Source: Candidatus Sulfopaludibacter sp. SbA3 (GTDB lineage Bacteria > Acidobacteriota > Terriglobia > 20CM-2-55-15). Taken from it: 64,000 nucleotides of DNA. The DNA lies in NCBI GenBank assembly GCA_945865815.1, contig CAMBFR010000005.1, forward strand, positions 1 through 64,000, read 5' to 3'. Below are positions 42,699-53,838 of the stretch, piece after piece. Under the pieces are notes generated by a model. That model was not told the origin of the DNA and searched no databases. It worked only from the letters and a program-made list of their open reading frames with translations. Positions within the stretch are counted from its first letter, which is position 1. Every line of letters starts with the position of its first letter. A program made the translations under genes and the position numbers.

Positions 42699-43754
42699 AT
42701 GAGGCGAATTCTGGCGTTGTGTATGGTCGTTTTGCTGGGTGCGGTGCAACTGGCAGCCCAGAACAAGGCGAAGGCTGAGAATGTTCAGGTCATTCCTCAC
42801 ACCTCGGTACCGAATTTCTTCAAGCTGCCGGCGGATCTTTACTTCGGCGAAGGCATCGGCATTGCCACGAACTCGAAGGGAAACGTGTTCGTTTTCCACC
42901 GCAGCGGAGATACGCGGCTGTTCGAGTTCGACCCGAATGGCAACTTCCTGAAGGAATGGGGCATCGGCCTCTACGGCATTGAGTTTGCGCATCAGGTGCG
43001 CGTCGACCCGCAGGACAACGTCTGGGTCGTCGACGAGGGGACGAACATGGTCATCAAGTTCAACCCTCAGGGACGCGTCGTCATGGTGCTCGGCCGCCGG
43101 CCGGAACCTGTGGCGGGCGCCGTCCAGACCGTCACGCCCGCCGGCCCGGTGCTCAACCAGAAGTACAGATTCGGACGCCCGACCGACGTCACATGGGACG
43201 CCCAGGGCAACATCTTCATCTCCGACGGCTACGTGAACTCCCGCGCCGTGAAATATGACAAGAACGGCCGATTCATCGCGCAGTATGCGGGCGAGCGAGG
43301 TCCCGGAACGAATCAGTTGAACACGCCGCATTCCATCAGCTCCGACGCCCAGGGCAACATCTATGTCGCCGATCGCGGCAACCAGCGAATCGTCGTCCTG
43401 AACAACGACATGACCCTGAAGACAACCTACAACAACGTGGGCAACCCATGGGCGGTCTGCATTTCGCCGGGCCCGCATCAGTACCTGTTCGCGTCGAACT
43501 CGAATCCCGACAGCAATACGCCGGCCTCGTCGTGGGACATTACCGGCGAGATCTACAAGATGGAGCTCGACGGCACGATCATCGGAAAGTTCGGCAAGGC
43601 CGGCAAGGGTCTCGGCGAATTCAGCACGGTGCACGAAATCGACTGCCGGAATCCCGATCAGCTGTACGTGTCGGAAATTTCCGCGTGGCGGGCGCAGAAA
43701 ATCATTCTGAGTCCATCGAGAATGCAGCCGGTCTCGTCTTCATCGTCTCGATAA
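42699..43754 (+). CDS. Exported NHL-repeat beta-propeller protein (PAL-like), copy 1
   Basis: 351 aa from the ATG at 42699 (GGGAGG upstream); it has a signal peptide ending near LAA-QNK. The propeller blades show repeated signatures: TNSKGNVFVFHRSG, DPQDNVWVVDEG, DAQGNIFISDGY, DAQGNIYVADRG. The layout resembles the lyase domain of peptidylglycine amidating enzyme, as automatic annotations often state. Catalysis cannot be claimed from sequence alone. The next gene is a paralogue 35 nt downstream with the same blade order. Confidence 0.87.
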   Translation: MRRILALCMVVLLGAVQLAAQNKAKAENVQVIPHTSVPNFFKLPADLYFGEGIGIATNSKGNVFVFHRSGDTRLFEFDPNGNFLKEWGIGLYGIEFAHQVRVDPQDNVWVVDEGTNMVIKFNPQGRVVMVLGRRPEPVAGAVQTVTPAGPVLNQKYRFGRPTDVTWDAQGNIFISDGYVNSRAVKYDKNGRFIAQYAGERGPGTNQLNTPHSISSDAQGNIYVADRGNQRIVVLNNDMTLKTTYNNVGNPWAVCISPGPHQYLFASNSNPDSNTPASSWDITGEIYKMELDGTIIGKFGKAGKGLGEFSTVHEIDCRNPDQLYVSEISAWRAQKIILSPSRMQPVSSSSSR

Positions 43755-43789
43755 CGGCCCGATAACGGCGCGATCACGGGAGGTTCAAC

Positions 43790-44911
43790 ATGAAACGGTC
43801 ATTGTCAGTACTTATTGCTCTGGCGCTTGCCGCAACGGCGGGCACGCTCTTTGCGCAGCAGGCTCCCACTATTCAATTCGACTCGAACCCGATGCCGTTG
43901 ACCATGCCCGATAACATCCACCTCGGCGAGGTGGCTGGCGTGGCGACGAACTCGCGCGGCGACATCTTTGTGTACACGCGCACGGGCAATCCCACGATCA
44001 CGCTCGGGACGGCTCGAGCGGTTTCGCACGGTGGATCGCGGCTGTTCCAGTTCGATCGCGCGGGCAAGTTTGTGCGCGAGATCGCCCAGGGCGCGTACGG
44101 ACTTCTTCAGGCCCAGCAGGTACGTGTCGATCCGCAGGACAACGTGTGGATCGTCGATCAAATGTCGACGCAGGTCATCAAGTTTGATACGAACGGCCGC
44201 GTGCAGATGATCTTCAGCCGTAAACCGGAGGCGATGGCCGTCCCCGCCGCGCGGCTTACTCCGCTTCCGTCGGGAATCCCCGTCATACAGCCGGAACCGG
44301 CTGCCCCCGCAGCCCCGGCTGCCGCCGCCGGTGGCGCCCCGGCGCCGCTGCCGGGTGCAGGACCGGCCGGCGAAACTTTCTCGCGCCCGACCGACGTCGC
44401 GTGGGATGGGGCGGGCAACGTGTATGTGGCCGACGGCTATGGCAACTCGCGCGTAGCCAAGTACGACAAGAACGGCAAGTGGATCAGGAACTGGGGATCG
44501 CGCGGAACCGGCCCGGGCCAGTTCAACATCGTCCACGGCCTTGCGATCGATGCGCAAGGCAACGTGTATGTAGCCGACGAGGGAAACAAGCGCATCCAGG
44601 TATTTGACGGCGACGGCAACTTCAAAACGCAATTCACGAATGTGGGAACGCCGACCGCAATCTGCATCACGCGCGGCCCGCGGCAGGTGCTCTACGTTGC
44701 GCACACGGGCGACTCCGAAGGCATGGAAGACGCCGCCATCTACAAGGTGGACTTGAATGGGACGGTACTCGGCAAATTCGGCGCCGCCGGCAAGCTCCCC
44801 AAAGAATTCGGTGTCGTGAACTCCATCGATTGCCGCAACGAGAATGAACTGCTCGTCGGCGAGTTGTCGAACTGGCGCGTCCAGAAACTCACGCTGCGCA
44901 CGGCAAATTAA
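43790..44911 (+). CDS. Exported NHL-repeat beta-propeller protein (PAL-like), copy 2
   Basis: 373 aa with a signal peptide (cleavage near LFA-QQA) and GGGAGG ribosome binding site. Blades: TNSRGDIFVYTR, DPQDNVWIVDQM, DGAGNVYVADGYGNS, DAQGNVYVADEGNKR. It differs from its upstream paralogue by an Ala/Pro-rich insertion around residues 160-190 (PAAPAAAAGGAPAPL). The blade spacing and C-terminus (SIDCRNENELLVGELSNWRVQKL) match copy 1 closely, showing tandem duplication. Both are inside the island between ribE and its remnant. Confidence 0.87.
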   Translation: MKRSLSVLIALALAATAGTLFAQQAPTIQFDSNPMPLTMPDNIHLGEVAGVATNSRGDIFVYTRTGNPTITLGTARAVSHGGSRLFQFDRAGKFVREIAQGAYGLLQAQQVRVDPQDNVWIVDQMSTQVIKFDTNGRVQMIFSRKPEAMAVPAARLTPLPSGIPVIQPEPAAPAAPAAAAGGAPAPLPGAGPAGETFSRPTDVAWDGAGNVYVADGYGNSRVAKYDKNGKWIRNWGSRGTGPGQFNIVHGLAIDAQGNVYVADEGNKRIQVFDGDGNFKTQFTNVGTPTAICITRGPRQVLYVAHTGDSEGMEDAAIYKVDLNGTVLGKFGAAGKLPKEFGVVNSIDCRNENELLVGELSNWRVQKLTLRTAN

Positions 44912-44928
44912 GAAATGGGGGAGATCTG

Positions 44929-44974
44929 GGGACGCACCCCGAATTCTTGAAGTACGGAATTCGGGGTGCGTCCC
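44929..44974. repeat. Perfect 18-bp hairpin
   Basis: GGGACGCACCCCGAATTC, a 10-nt loop, then the exact reverse complement. It lies 18 nt after the stop of the second NHL gene. No T-run follows, so it is not an ordinary terminator. The sequence type resembles REP/transposase-end hairpins. The gap 44912-45189 holds only this and a restriction-enzyme-like remnant. Confidence 0.88.
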
Positions 44975-45031
44975 AGAGAGTCCGGCCTGCGAGGTTTTTC
45001 TCCACATGCACCGGTTCTTCGAGGCTTATCG

Positions 45032-45151
45032 CGATCAGCCAAGACTCTCGGCAAACCCTGGAAGTACCTCCTGATCCCACACGACGTTATCAAAGACAAC
45101 ATGACGATCGACGGTTTGGAGCGGAGTTATCGCGCTTTGTCAGACGACTGA
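45032..45151 (+). pseudogene. C-terminal remnant resembling a type III restriction/DEAD-helicase protein
   Basis: The frame ending in TGA at 45149-45151 reads LGKPWKYLLIPHDVIKDNM and goes on TIDGLERSYRA. Patterns of the form KPWRYLLIPHDxIxxNMTLxGL are what I recall from the extreme C-terminus of type III restriction-enzyme Res subunits and related helicases. Nothing upstream encodes the rest; only ~40 codons remain before the palindrome at 44929. I read it as the stump of a lost defence gene. The identification is from memory of the family, not a search. Confidence 0.45.
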
Positions 45152-45189
45152 AGGGCTTGAAGGCTTGAGGGGGGGAATAGCAAAGTCCG

Positions 45190-45972
45190 GTGCAAGCGCT
45201 TCCAAAACTCGACGCCGTGGAATTCCGGAAGGTCCTTGGCACCGGTACCACCAAACCATGCGTGTTTCAGTGCGAGGATTCGAGCGGTAAGCCAGCTGGA
45301 GAATACGCGACCAAGCTCCGGGGCGGCGTGCGTTCGAATGAAATTGGATTGCAGTATGAGTTCATCGCCTGGCACTTGGCGGAATACTTCAATGTTCCTC
45401 ACTTGCCGGCAGCCTTGATCACGATTGAAGAGGAACTGACCAGCACGATTCAAGACAGAGAAGTCCGGGAGCACGTCAAAAAGAGTATTGGATTGAACTT
45501 CGGGACGGAATTCCGTGCGGGATTCAACACTTGGGTCGCAGATGACACCATTCCACTATCTTTGCAGAAGACCGCCGCAGAGATCGTGGCGTTCGACGCC
45601 GTTATCGAGAATGTCGACCGGAAGCGTGATAAGCCCAATTTGCTCTTTAAGGGCGATGAATTGCTGGTGTTGGATCATGAGCTGGCGTTCTCGTTTATTC
45701 AGACGGTCGGGCTGAATTTGAACAACTGGAACTCAAAACGGCTGGAGTTTCTGAGCCATCATGCTTTTCAGCGCGGACTGAAAGGCAAAGCCCTTGATTT
45801 GACAGACTTTGTGTCGACATTGAGGGGACTGAGCAACAAGATGATAACGGGAATTTGCGATGCGGTTCCTCCGGAGTTTGGTGCGGTCAGTGCTAAGATA
45901 CCGGCTCACTTGAAGGCCATTCGCGAGAATGCAACAACCGTAATGGACATCATTCGGGAGATATTCAAATGA
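45190..45972 (+). CDS. HipA-like kinase family protein (HipA_2 type)
   Basis: 260 aa from a GTG at 45190; the ribosome binding site is poor. ATP-site Lys is probably in GEYATKLRGG. The catalytic region reads AFDAVIENVDRKRDKPNLLFKG, then LLVLDHELAF, which parallels HipA's N-T-D-R...N and DHD-type metal site. The HipA N-terminal subdomain and a HipB partner are absent, so it is not a classical HipBA toxin. The stop overlaps the next start as ATGA, so the kinase and DUF3037 protein are coupled. Codon use and GC look lower than in the neighbours, a sign of transfer. The target is unknown. Confidence 0.82.
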   Translation: MQALPKLDAVEFRKVLGTGTTKPCVFQCEDSSGKPAGEYATKLRGGVRSNEIGLQYEFIAWHLAEYFNVPHLPAALITIEEELTSTIQDREVREHVKKSIGLNFGTEFRAGFNTWVADDTIPLSLQKTAAEIVAFDAVIENVDRKRDKPNLLFKGDELLVLDHELAFSFIQTVGLNLNNWNSKRLEFLSHHAFQRGLKGKALDLTDFVSTLRGLSNKMITGICDAVPPEFGAVSAKIPAHLKAIRENATTVMDIIREIFK

Positions 45973-46817
45973 AAATCCGTTACTCCTATGCGCTTCTAAA
46001 ATACGTTCACGACGCCGTGACCGGAGAATTTGCCAATGTGGGAGTAATTCTCTTTGCGCCCGAGGCTTCGTACATTGCCTTCAAAGGCAGCCCCACATAC
46101 GGACGCCTTTCGCAGTTCTTTCCCGGAATGGATGGCGATCACTTTCGCCGGATGATTCGCAGCATAGAATTGCGCGCTCAGGAATCATCAAGGGACGTAT
46201 CTGGCCTGTTCAGGGCGGATGTTCAAGAAAGGGCGGCATTCGAACTCGGGAATAGAATTCTGCCGCTGGATGATTCCTCACTGAGATTTGCCGAAGGTGG
46301 AAGCGGAGTATCGAACAATTTGCCTGCAACCCTGGAACGAATTTATGAACGCTATGTTGAACGTTACTCCAGGAAGGAACAATCCCAACGCCGGTCAGAC
46401 GACGTAGTTCTCCATACATTCAAGCGGCTTCTTGTCCAAAGAAAGCTTTTCGCAAACGTTCCGCCAAAAGTCATTGAAGCCAAGGACTATCAGCACGAAT
46501 TTCCTATCGCCTGGAAGAATGGCTCATGGAATGTGTGTGAGCCCGTTTCGTTCGACTACTCCGATGGGTCTCATCTTATCGAAAGAGCGAATACGTGGTT
46601 GGGGCGTGGCGTAAGCCTCAATGACAGCCGGGAGAAATTCAAACTTCATTTACTGGTAGGCAAGCCACGTGACGCGAAGCTGAAGAACGTTTATCAGAAG
46701 GCTCTGAATATTCTAAGAAAGATGCCTCTTAAGCCCGAACTTGTTGAGGAAGACGAGGCGAAGCAATTTGTGGATCACATCGAAAAGGATGTGGCGCACC
46801 AGTCTTCCCAGCAGTAG
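45969..46817 (+). CDS. DUF3037 domain-containing protein
   Basis: 282 aa, soluble. The N-terminus IRYSYALLKYVHDAVTGEFANVGVILFAP is the DUF3037 signature; a long helical and mixed C-terminal part follows (to ~282). The family has no assigned function. In many genomes it occurs next to a HipA_2-type kinase gene, as here, with ATGA overlap, so the two gene products probably act together. It could be the kinase's substrate, inhibitor or antitoxin. It lacks a recognisable DNA-binding motif. It is AT-richer than the flanking rib genes. Confidence 0.82.
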   Translation: MKIRYSYALLKYVHDAVTGEFANVGVILFAPEASYIAFKGSPTYGRLSQFFPGMDGDHFRRMIRSIELRAQESSRDVSGLFRADVQERAAFELGNRILPLDDSSLRFAEGGSGVSNNLPATLERIYERYVERYSRKEQSQRRSDDVVLHTFKRLLVQRKLFANVPPKVIEAKDYQHEFPIAWKNGSWNVCEPVSFDYSDGSHLIERANTWLGRGVSLNDSREKFKLHLLVGKPRDAKLKNVYQKALNILRKMPLKPELVEEDEAKQFVDHIEKDVAHQSSQQ

Positions 46818-46850
46818 GGACGAATGCGTCACGTATCCGGTGTTTTGCAG

Positions 46851-47006
46851 CGCGTTACATCGTCGAAAAGGGGTCGATTGCCGTTTACGTGGATCAGCCT
46901 GACATTAGGCGCGCTGCCGACGCCTGATGTTTTTTCTGTCGCGATATTCCGGCTCACGTTCGACAATACGCATCTCAGGACTGCGCGGGCGGGGATTCGC
47001 CGCTGA
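46851..47006 (+). pseudogene. Decayed duplicate of the 3' end of ribE
   Basis: Aligned by eye to ribE 42082-42287: CGCGTTACATCGTCGAAAAG against CGCGGTACATCGTCGAAAAG, then GATCAGCCTGACA, GATGTTTTTTC against AATGTTTTTTC, CTCAGGACTGCGCGG against CTCAGGACGGCGCGG. Both end GATTCGCCGCTGA. Small indels shift the frame and roughly 50 nt near the end are deleted. The reconstructed frames give LTLGALPTPDVFS and DNTHLRTARAGIRR. The TGA lies 7 nt before the ribBA ATG, the normal spacing of an intact ribE-ribBA junction. Confidence 0.9.
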
Positions 47007-47013
47007 CCACAAT

Positions 47014-48147
47014 ATGCAATTCGCAGACATCGACGAAGCACTTATCGAAGTTCAAGACGGACGAATGGTCATCATCGTCGACGATGAAGACCGGGAAAAC
47101 GAAGGCGATCTCATGATCGCCGCTGAAAAAGTCACGCCGGAAGCCATTAATTTCATGGCGACGCACGGCCGCGGCCTGATCTGCCTGGCGATGACCGCGC
47201 AGCGTCTCGACGAATTGAACATCCCGCTGATGGTCTCCGACTACAGCAACACGTCGCCTTACGGCACCGCCTTCTGCGTTTCCATCGAAGCGAAGCGCAA
47301 TGTCTCCACCGGCATTTCCGCTTTCGACCGGGCCCAGACGATCCTTACGGCGATCGACGCGAAAACGCGGCCCAATGACCTCAGCCGGCCAGGACACATC
47401 TTTCCGTTGCGCGCGCGCGATGGCGGAGTGCTGGTTCGCGCCGGGCAGACCGAAGCCTCGGTGGATCTGGCCTCCATCGCCGGTCTTTCTCCCGCCGGCG
47501 TGATTTGCGAAATCATGAAGGAAGATGGAACCATGGCGCGGGTTCCGGACCTCGTCGAGTTCGCCGAGCTGCACGGCCTGAAGATCATCACGGTCGCCGA
47601 CCTCATACGTTACCGGCTGCGGACGGAAAGCTTCGTTCGCAAAGTGGGTGAGTCGGTGCTGCCCACCAGGCACGGCAATTTCCGGATGATCGCCTTCGAA
47701 AGCGTCATCGATGGCGAGACTCACATGGCGCTTGTAAAGGGATCCATCGAGAATGGCGAGGATGTGCTGGTTCGCGTCCATACGCACTGTTTGACGGGAA
47801 ACGTCTTCGGCTCCGCCGCCTGTCACTGCCGCGAACAGATGGACCGGGCCATGGAGATGATCAGCGCCGAGGGGCGCGGAGTTTTGCTCTATCTCCACCA
47901 GATGGGCCATCGTCCCCATACCTCGGCGGACCTTGAATTTCACGGAAAGCACGGCATGGACTCGAACGAAACGATCGGCCTTCGCGGCGAGCAACGCGAA
48001 TACGGCATCGGCGCGCAGATTCTGACTGCCCTGCAGGTCCACTCCATGCGCATACTCACCAATCATCCACGAAAGCTTGTCGCGCTCGAGGCCTACGGCC
48101 TGAAGATCGCAGCCCAGGCGCCGTTGAATCCGATCCGCGTAAAATAA
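47014..48147 (+). CDS. ribBA: RibBA-type fusion with atypical GTP cyclohydrolase II domain (RibBX-like)
   Basis: 377 aa from the ATG at 47014; earlier in-frame codons are in the ribE remnant. The N-terminal 3,4-dihydroxy-2-butanone-4-phosphate synthase is intact ([56 protein letters not shown]). The C-terminal domain keeps the three zinc Cys in [16 protein letters not shown]. The substrate loop that normally reads R-Q-E-G-R-G-I-G is replaced by [15 protein letters not shown], and the usual D-L-R is EQR. The cyclohydrolase may be inactive, as described for RibBX proteins. It is the original third gene of the rib operon. Confidence 0.9.
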   Translation: MQFADIDEALIEVQDGRMVIIVDDEDRENEGDLMIAAEKVTPEAINFMATHGRGLICLAMTAQRLDELNIPLMVSDYSNTSPYGTAFCVSIEAKRNVSTGISAFDRAQTILTAIDAKTRPNDLSRPGHIFPLRARDGGVLVRAGQTEASVDLASIAGLSPAGVICEIMKEDGTMARVPDLVEFAELHGLKIITVADLIRYRLRTESFVRKVGESVLPTRHGNFRMIAFESVIDGETHMALVKGSIENGEDVLVRVHTHCLTGNVFGSAACHCREQMDRAMEMISAEGRGVLLYLHQMGHRPHTSADLEFHGKHGMDSNETIGLRGEQREYGIGAQILTALQVHSMRILTNHPRKLVALEAYGLKIAAQAPLNPIRVK

Positions 48148-48161
48148 GGGAGCATCCACCC

Positions 48162-49444
48162 ATGAGATCCACGAAGCAACTCGTTCTGCTGGTTCTTTGT
48201 CTGGCGATTCAGCCCGCGATGTTTGCGCAAACCGGGAACAATGGACGATGGGTCGGAACGTGGTCCACGTCCGAAGTGGGCCGGCCGCAGACTCCTCCGC
48301 CGCCGGCGCCGGCGCTTCCACCCTTCCAAGCCAACCAGTGCCCGGCCGCGCCGCCCGCGACGCCGACGTTCCTGCACTTCAACAATCAGACGTTGCGTCA
48401 GATCGTGCACACCAGCATCGGTGGCCCAGGGGTTCGCGTCGTGTTGAGCAATGCCTACGGAACGGCACCGCTCACGATTGGCGCCGGCAACATCGCGCTC
48501 CGCGACAGGGATTCATCGATCCAGGCGGGTTCCAGCCGTCCGCTGACGTTCAGCGGCAGGCCAACCGTGACAATTCCGCCGCGGGCGTTGATGTACAGCG
48601 ACCCTGTGAATTTGACCGTGCCGCAGATGGCCGACCTCGCGATCGATCTGTACCTGCCAGGCAACACCGATACGACGGCGGCGATTACGATGCACAATGG
48701 CGCGTTCCAGACCAACTACGTCTCGGAGACGGGCAACCACGCCGGATCGGCGAAGCTGCCGGTTGTAGCCTCGATGCAGAACTGGTTGGTCATCCATCGT
48801 GTCGAAGTGCAGGCGCCGGAGACGACCCGCGGCCTCGTGACGTTTGGAGACTCCATCACGGACGGCACGCGCTCGACACCCGACACGAACAATCGCTGGC
48901 CCGATCAACTCGTGAAGCGCATGCTCTCGCAGGCAACCCCGCTGAGGATGGGCGTTATGAACGCGGGAATCGCGGGCAACCGCGTGCTGAGCGATGCGGC
49001 CTTCAATGTGGGCATCAACGCGCTGGCGCGCTTCGAGCACAATGCGCTGGCGCAACCCGGCGTCACTCACATCGTCGTGATGGAGGGCATCAACGACATC
49101 GGAAACGCGCGGACGAATCCGTCGCCCACTGCGGAAGACATTACAGCCGCCTACAGACAGCTTATCGACCAGGCACACTCCAAAGGTCTGAAGATCTATG
49201 GCGCAACCCTCACGCCGTTCTATGGCGCGGCGTATTACACCGAAGTAGGCGAGACGAAGCGGCAGGCCGTGAACCAATGGATCCGGACCAGCAAGGCCTT
49301 CGACGGCGTTATCGATTTCGACGCCGCCACGCGCGATCCCAACGATCCGAAGAAACTCCTCGCGGCCTACGATTCCTGTGACCACCTTCATCCGAGCGAC
49401 GCAGGCTACAAAGCAATGGCCGATGCGATCGATCTGAGGTTGTT

Positions 49445-49448
<4 letters not shown>
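48162..49448 (+). CDS. Exported SGNH/GDSL hydrolase
   Basis: 428 aa with a signal peptide (cleavage near MFA-QTG). An N-terminal beta-rich region contains a Pro-rich linker ([12 protein letters not shown]). Block I of the SGNH fold is [13 protein letters not shown] with the catalytic Ser; block II Gly is in [10 protein letters not shown]; block III Asn is in [10 protein letters not shown]; block V is [14 protein letters not shown] with Asp and His. It probably deacetylates or hydrolyses carbohydrate esters outside the cytoplasm. The gene follows ribBA by 14 nt; the functional link, if any, is not obvious. Its stop overlaps the convergent RND stop (CTAG). Confidence 0.9.
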
Positions 49449-52638
<3,190 letters not shown>

Positions 52639-52642
<4 letters not shown>

Positions 52643-53829
52643 GGCCGCACCTCCAGCCCATCGGCGAGACCCTCACGAGGTTCGAGTATCAGGAGATCGC
52701 CGTCGTTGAGACCGGCAAGCACTTCCACTCGATCTTCGGCGGCCTTTCCGAGCCGGAGCAATCGGTAACGGACCGCGCCGCCTTCCAGCACCCAGGTTCC
52801 GGTGAGTTGTCCCCGGCGCACGACGGCTGCCGCAGGAACTGTGATCGCATCTCTCCTGCCGGCGGAAAAATAGGCCCGCCCAAAAAGGCCGGACCTGACG
52901 TTGGGCGTTCGCGGCAGATCGAGCCGGACCGTCACAGTGCGCGTCAAGGGATCGGAGGCGGCGAAGATTTCCGAAACCACTGCCTCGATGTCATCCGCTC
53001 CCAGGGATTCGATTCGCACGCGAGTCCGGGCGCCTTGCCGAATCGCGGCGATTCGGCTCTCCTCCACGGCAAGTTCGAGCTGATACCTGCCGTCATCCTC
53101 AACAGTGATCAACGGCGCACCGGGAGCGGCAAACATGCCGGGCTCGACGTGCCTGCCGGTAACGATGCCGCCGATCGGAGCGAGAACCTGTGAATATCCC
53201 AGGTAGAGATCGGCCGCGCCTCGTCCAGCCTTTGCCTGTTCGATTCGCGCAAGCATCTGGCCGCGTTTGGCCTTCAAAGACTCCAGTGTCTCCGCGGCGC
53301 GGCTTGCCTCGGCTGCAGCGGCCGTACTCCGTGTTTGAACTTCGTCGAATTCCTGCACGCTGACGGAACGACGGTCCCGCAGCCCCTGGTAACGTTCGAG
53401 AGTGGCGCGAGCGAGGTCCCGGTTGGCATCGGCGGAAGTCCGGGCGAATTCGGCGGCGCGAATCGCGGCGTTGACTTCCTCGAGCCCCTGCAGGGCCTCG
53501 GCCTCGGCGGATTGCGCATGGAGCACCTGTATTGCGGCGTCCCGGCTGTCGATTTCCACAAGCAGTTGGCCGGCTCGAACGCGATCGCCCTCCGTAACCG
53601 TGACCCTGGAGATATTCCCGGCCGCTCTTGCCGCCACAACGGTGGATAGCTTCGATCGCACGGTCCCCGCGACCTCGTACGCGTCATCGATCGGGGAGAG
53701 GCGCAGGGTTTCGGTGACGACGCGGGCCAGGGCTGTTCTTTCGACCTCGGCAGCCGGCGGATTCGCGCTGCATGAGACCGAAAGCATGGCGGACGCTGTC
53801 AACAGCAGTATCGAGAGGAAATTCTTCAT
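52639..53829 (-). CDS. RND efflux periplasmic adaptor (membrane fusion lipoprotein)
   Basis: 396 aa. The signal ends in a lipobox (SVSC at about residue 20). Barrel-sandwich halves are [30 protein letters not shown] and [21 protein letters not shown]; the coiled-coil hairpin lies between (~90-190), then the beta-barrel and membrane-proximal domains ([11 protein letters not shown]). It bridges the RND pump to the TolC-like channel. Gene order is TolC, adaptor, pump, with 9 nt and ATGA junctions. Confidence 0.93.
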
Positions 53830-53838
53830 AGGTCTACC

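Noticed and set aside
44929-44974. Intrinsic terminator after the NHL genes
   Set aside because: The stem is perfect but no T-run follows on either strand.
45190-45972. Classical HipBA toxin-antitoxin module
   Set aside because: No HipB-like helix-turn-helix gene is present, the protein is about 180 aa shorter than HipA, and the partner is DUF3037.
46824-47006. A separate 60-aa gene before ribBA
   Set aside because: Its sequence is the frameshifted and deleted end of ribE, not an independent gene.
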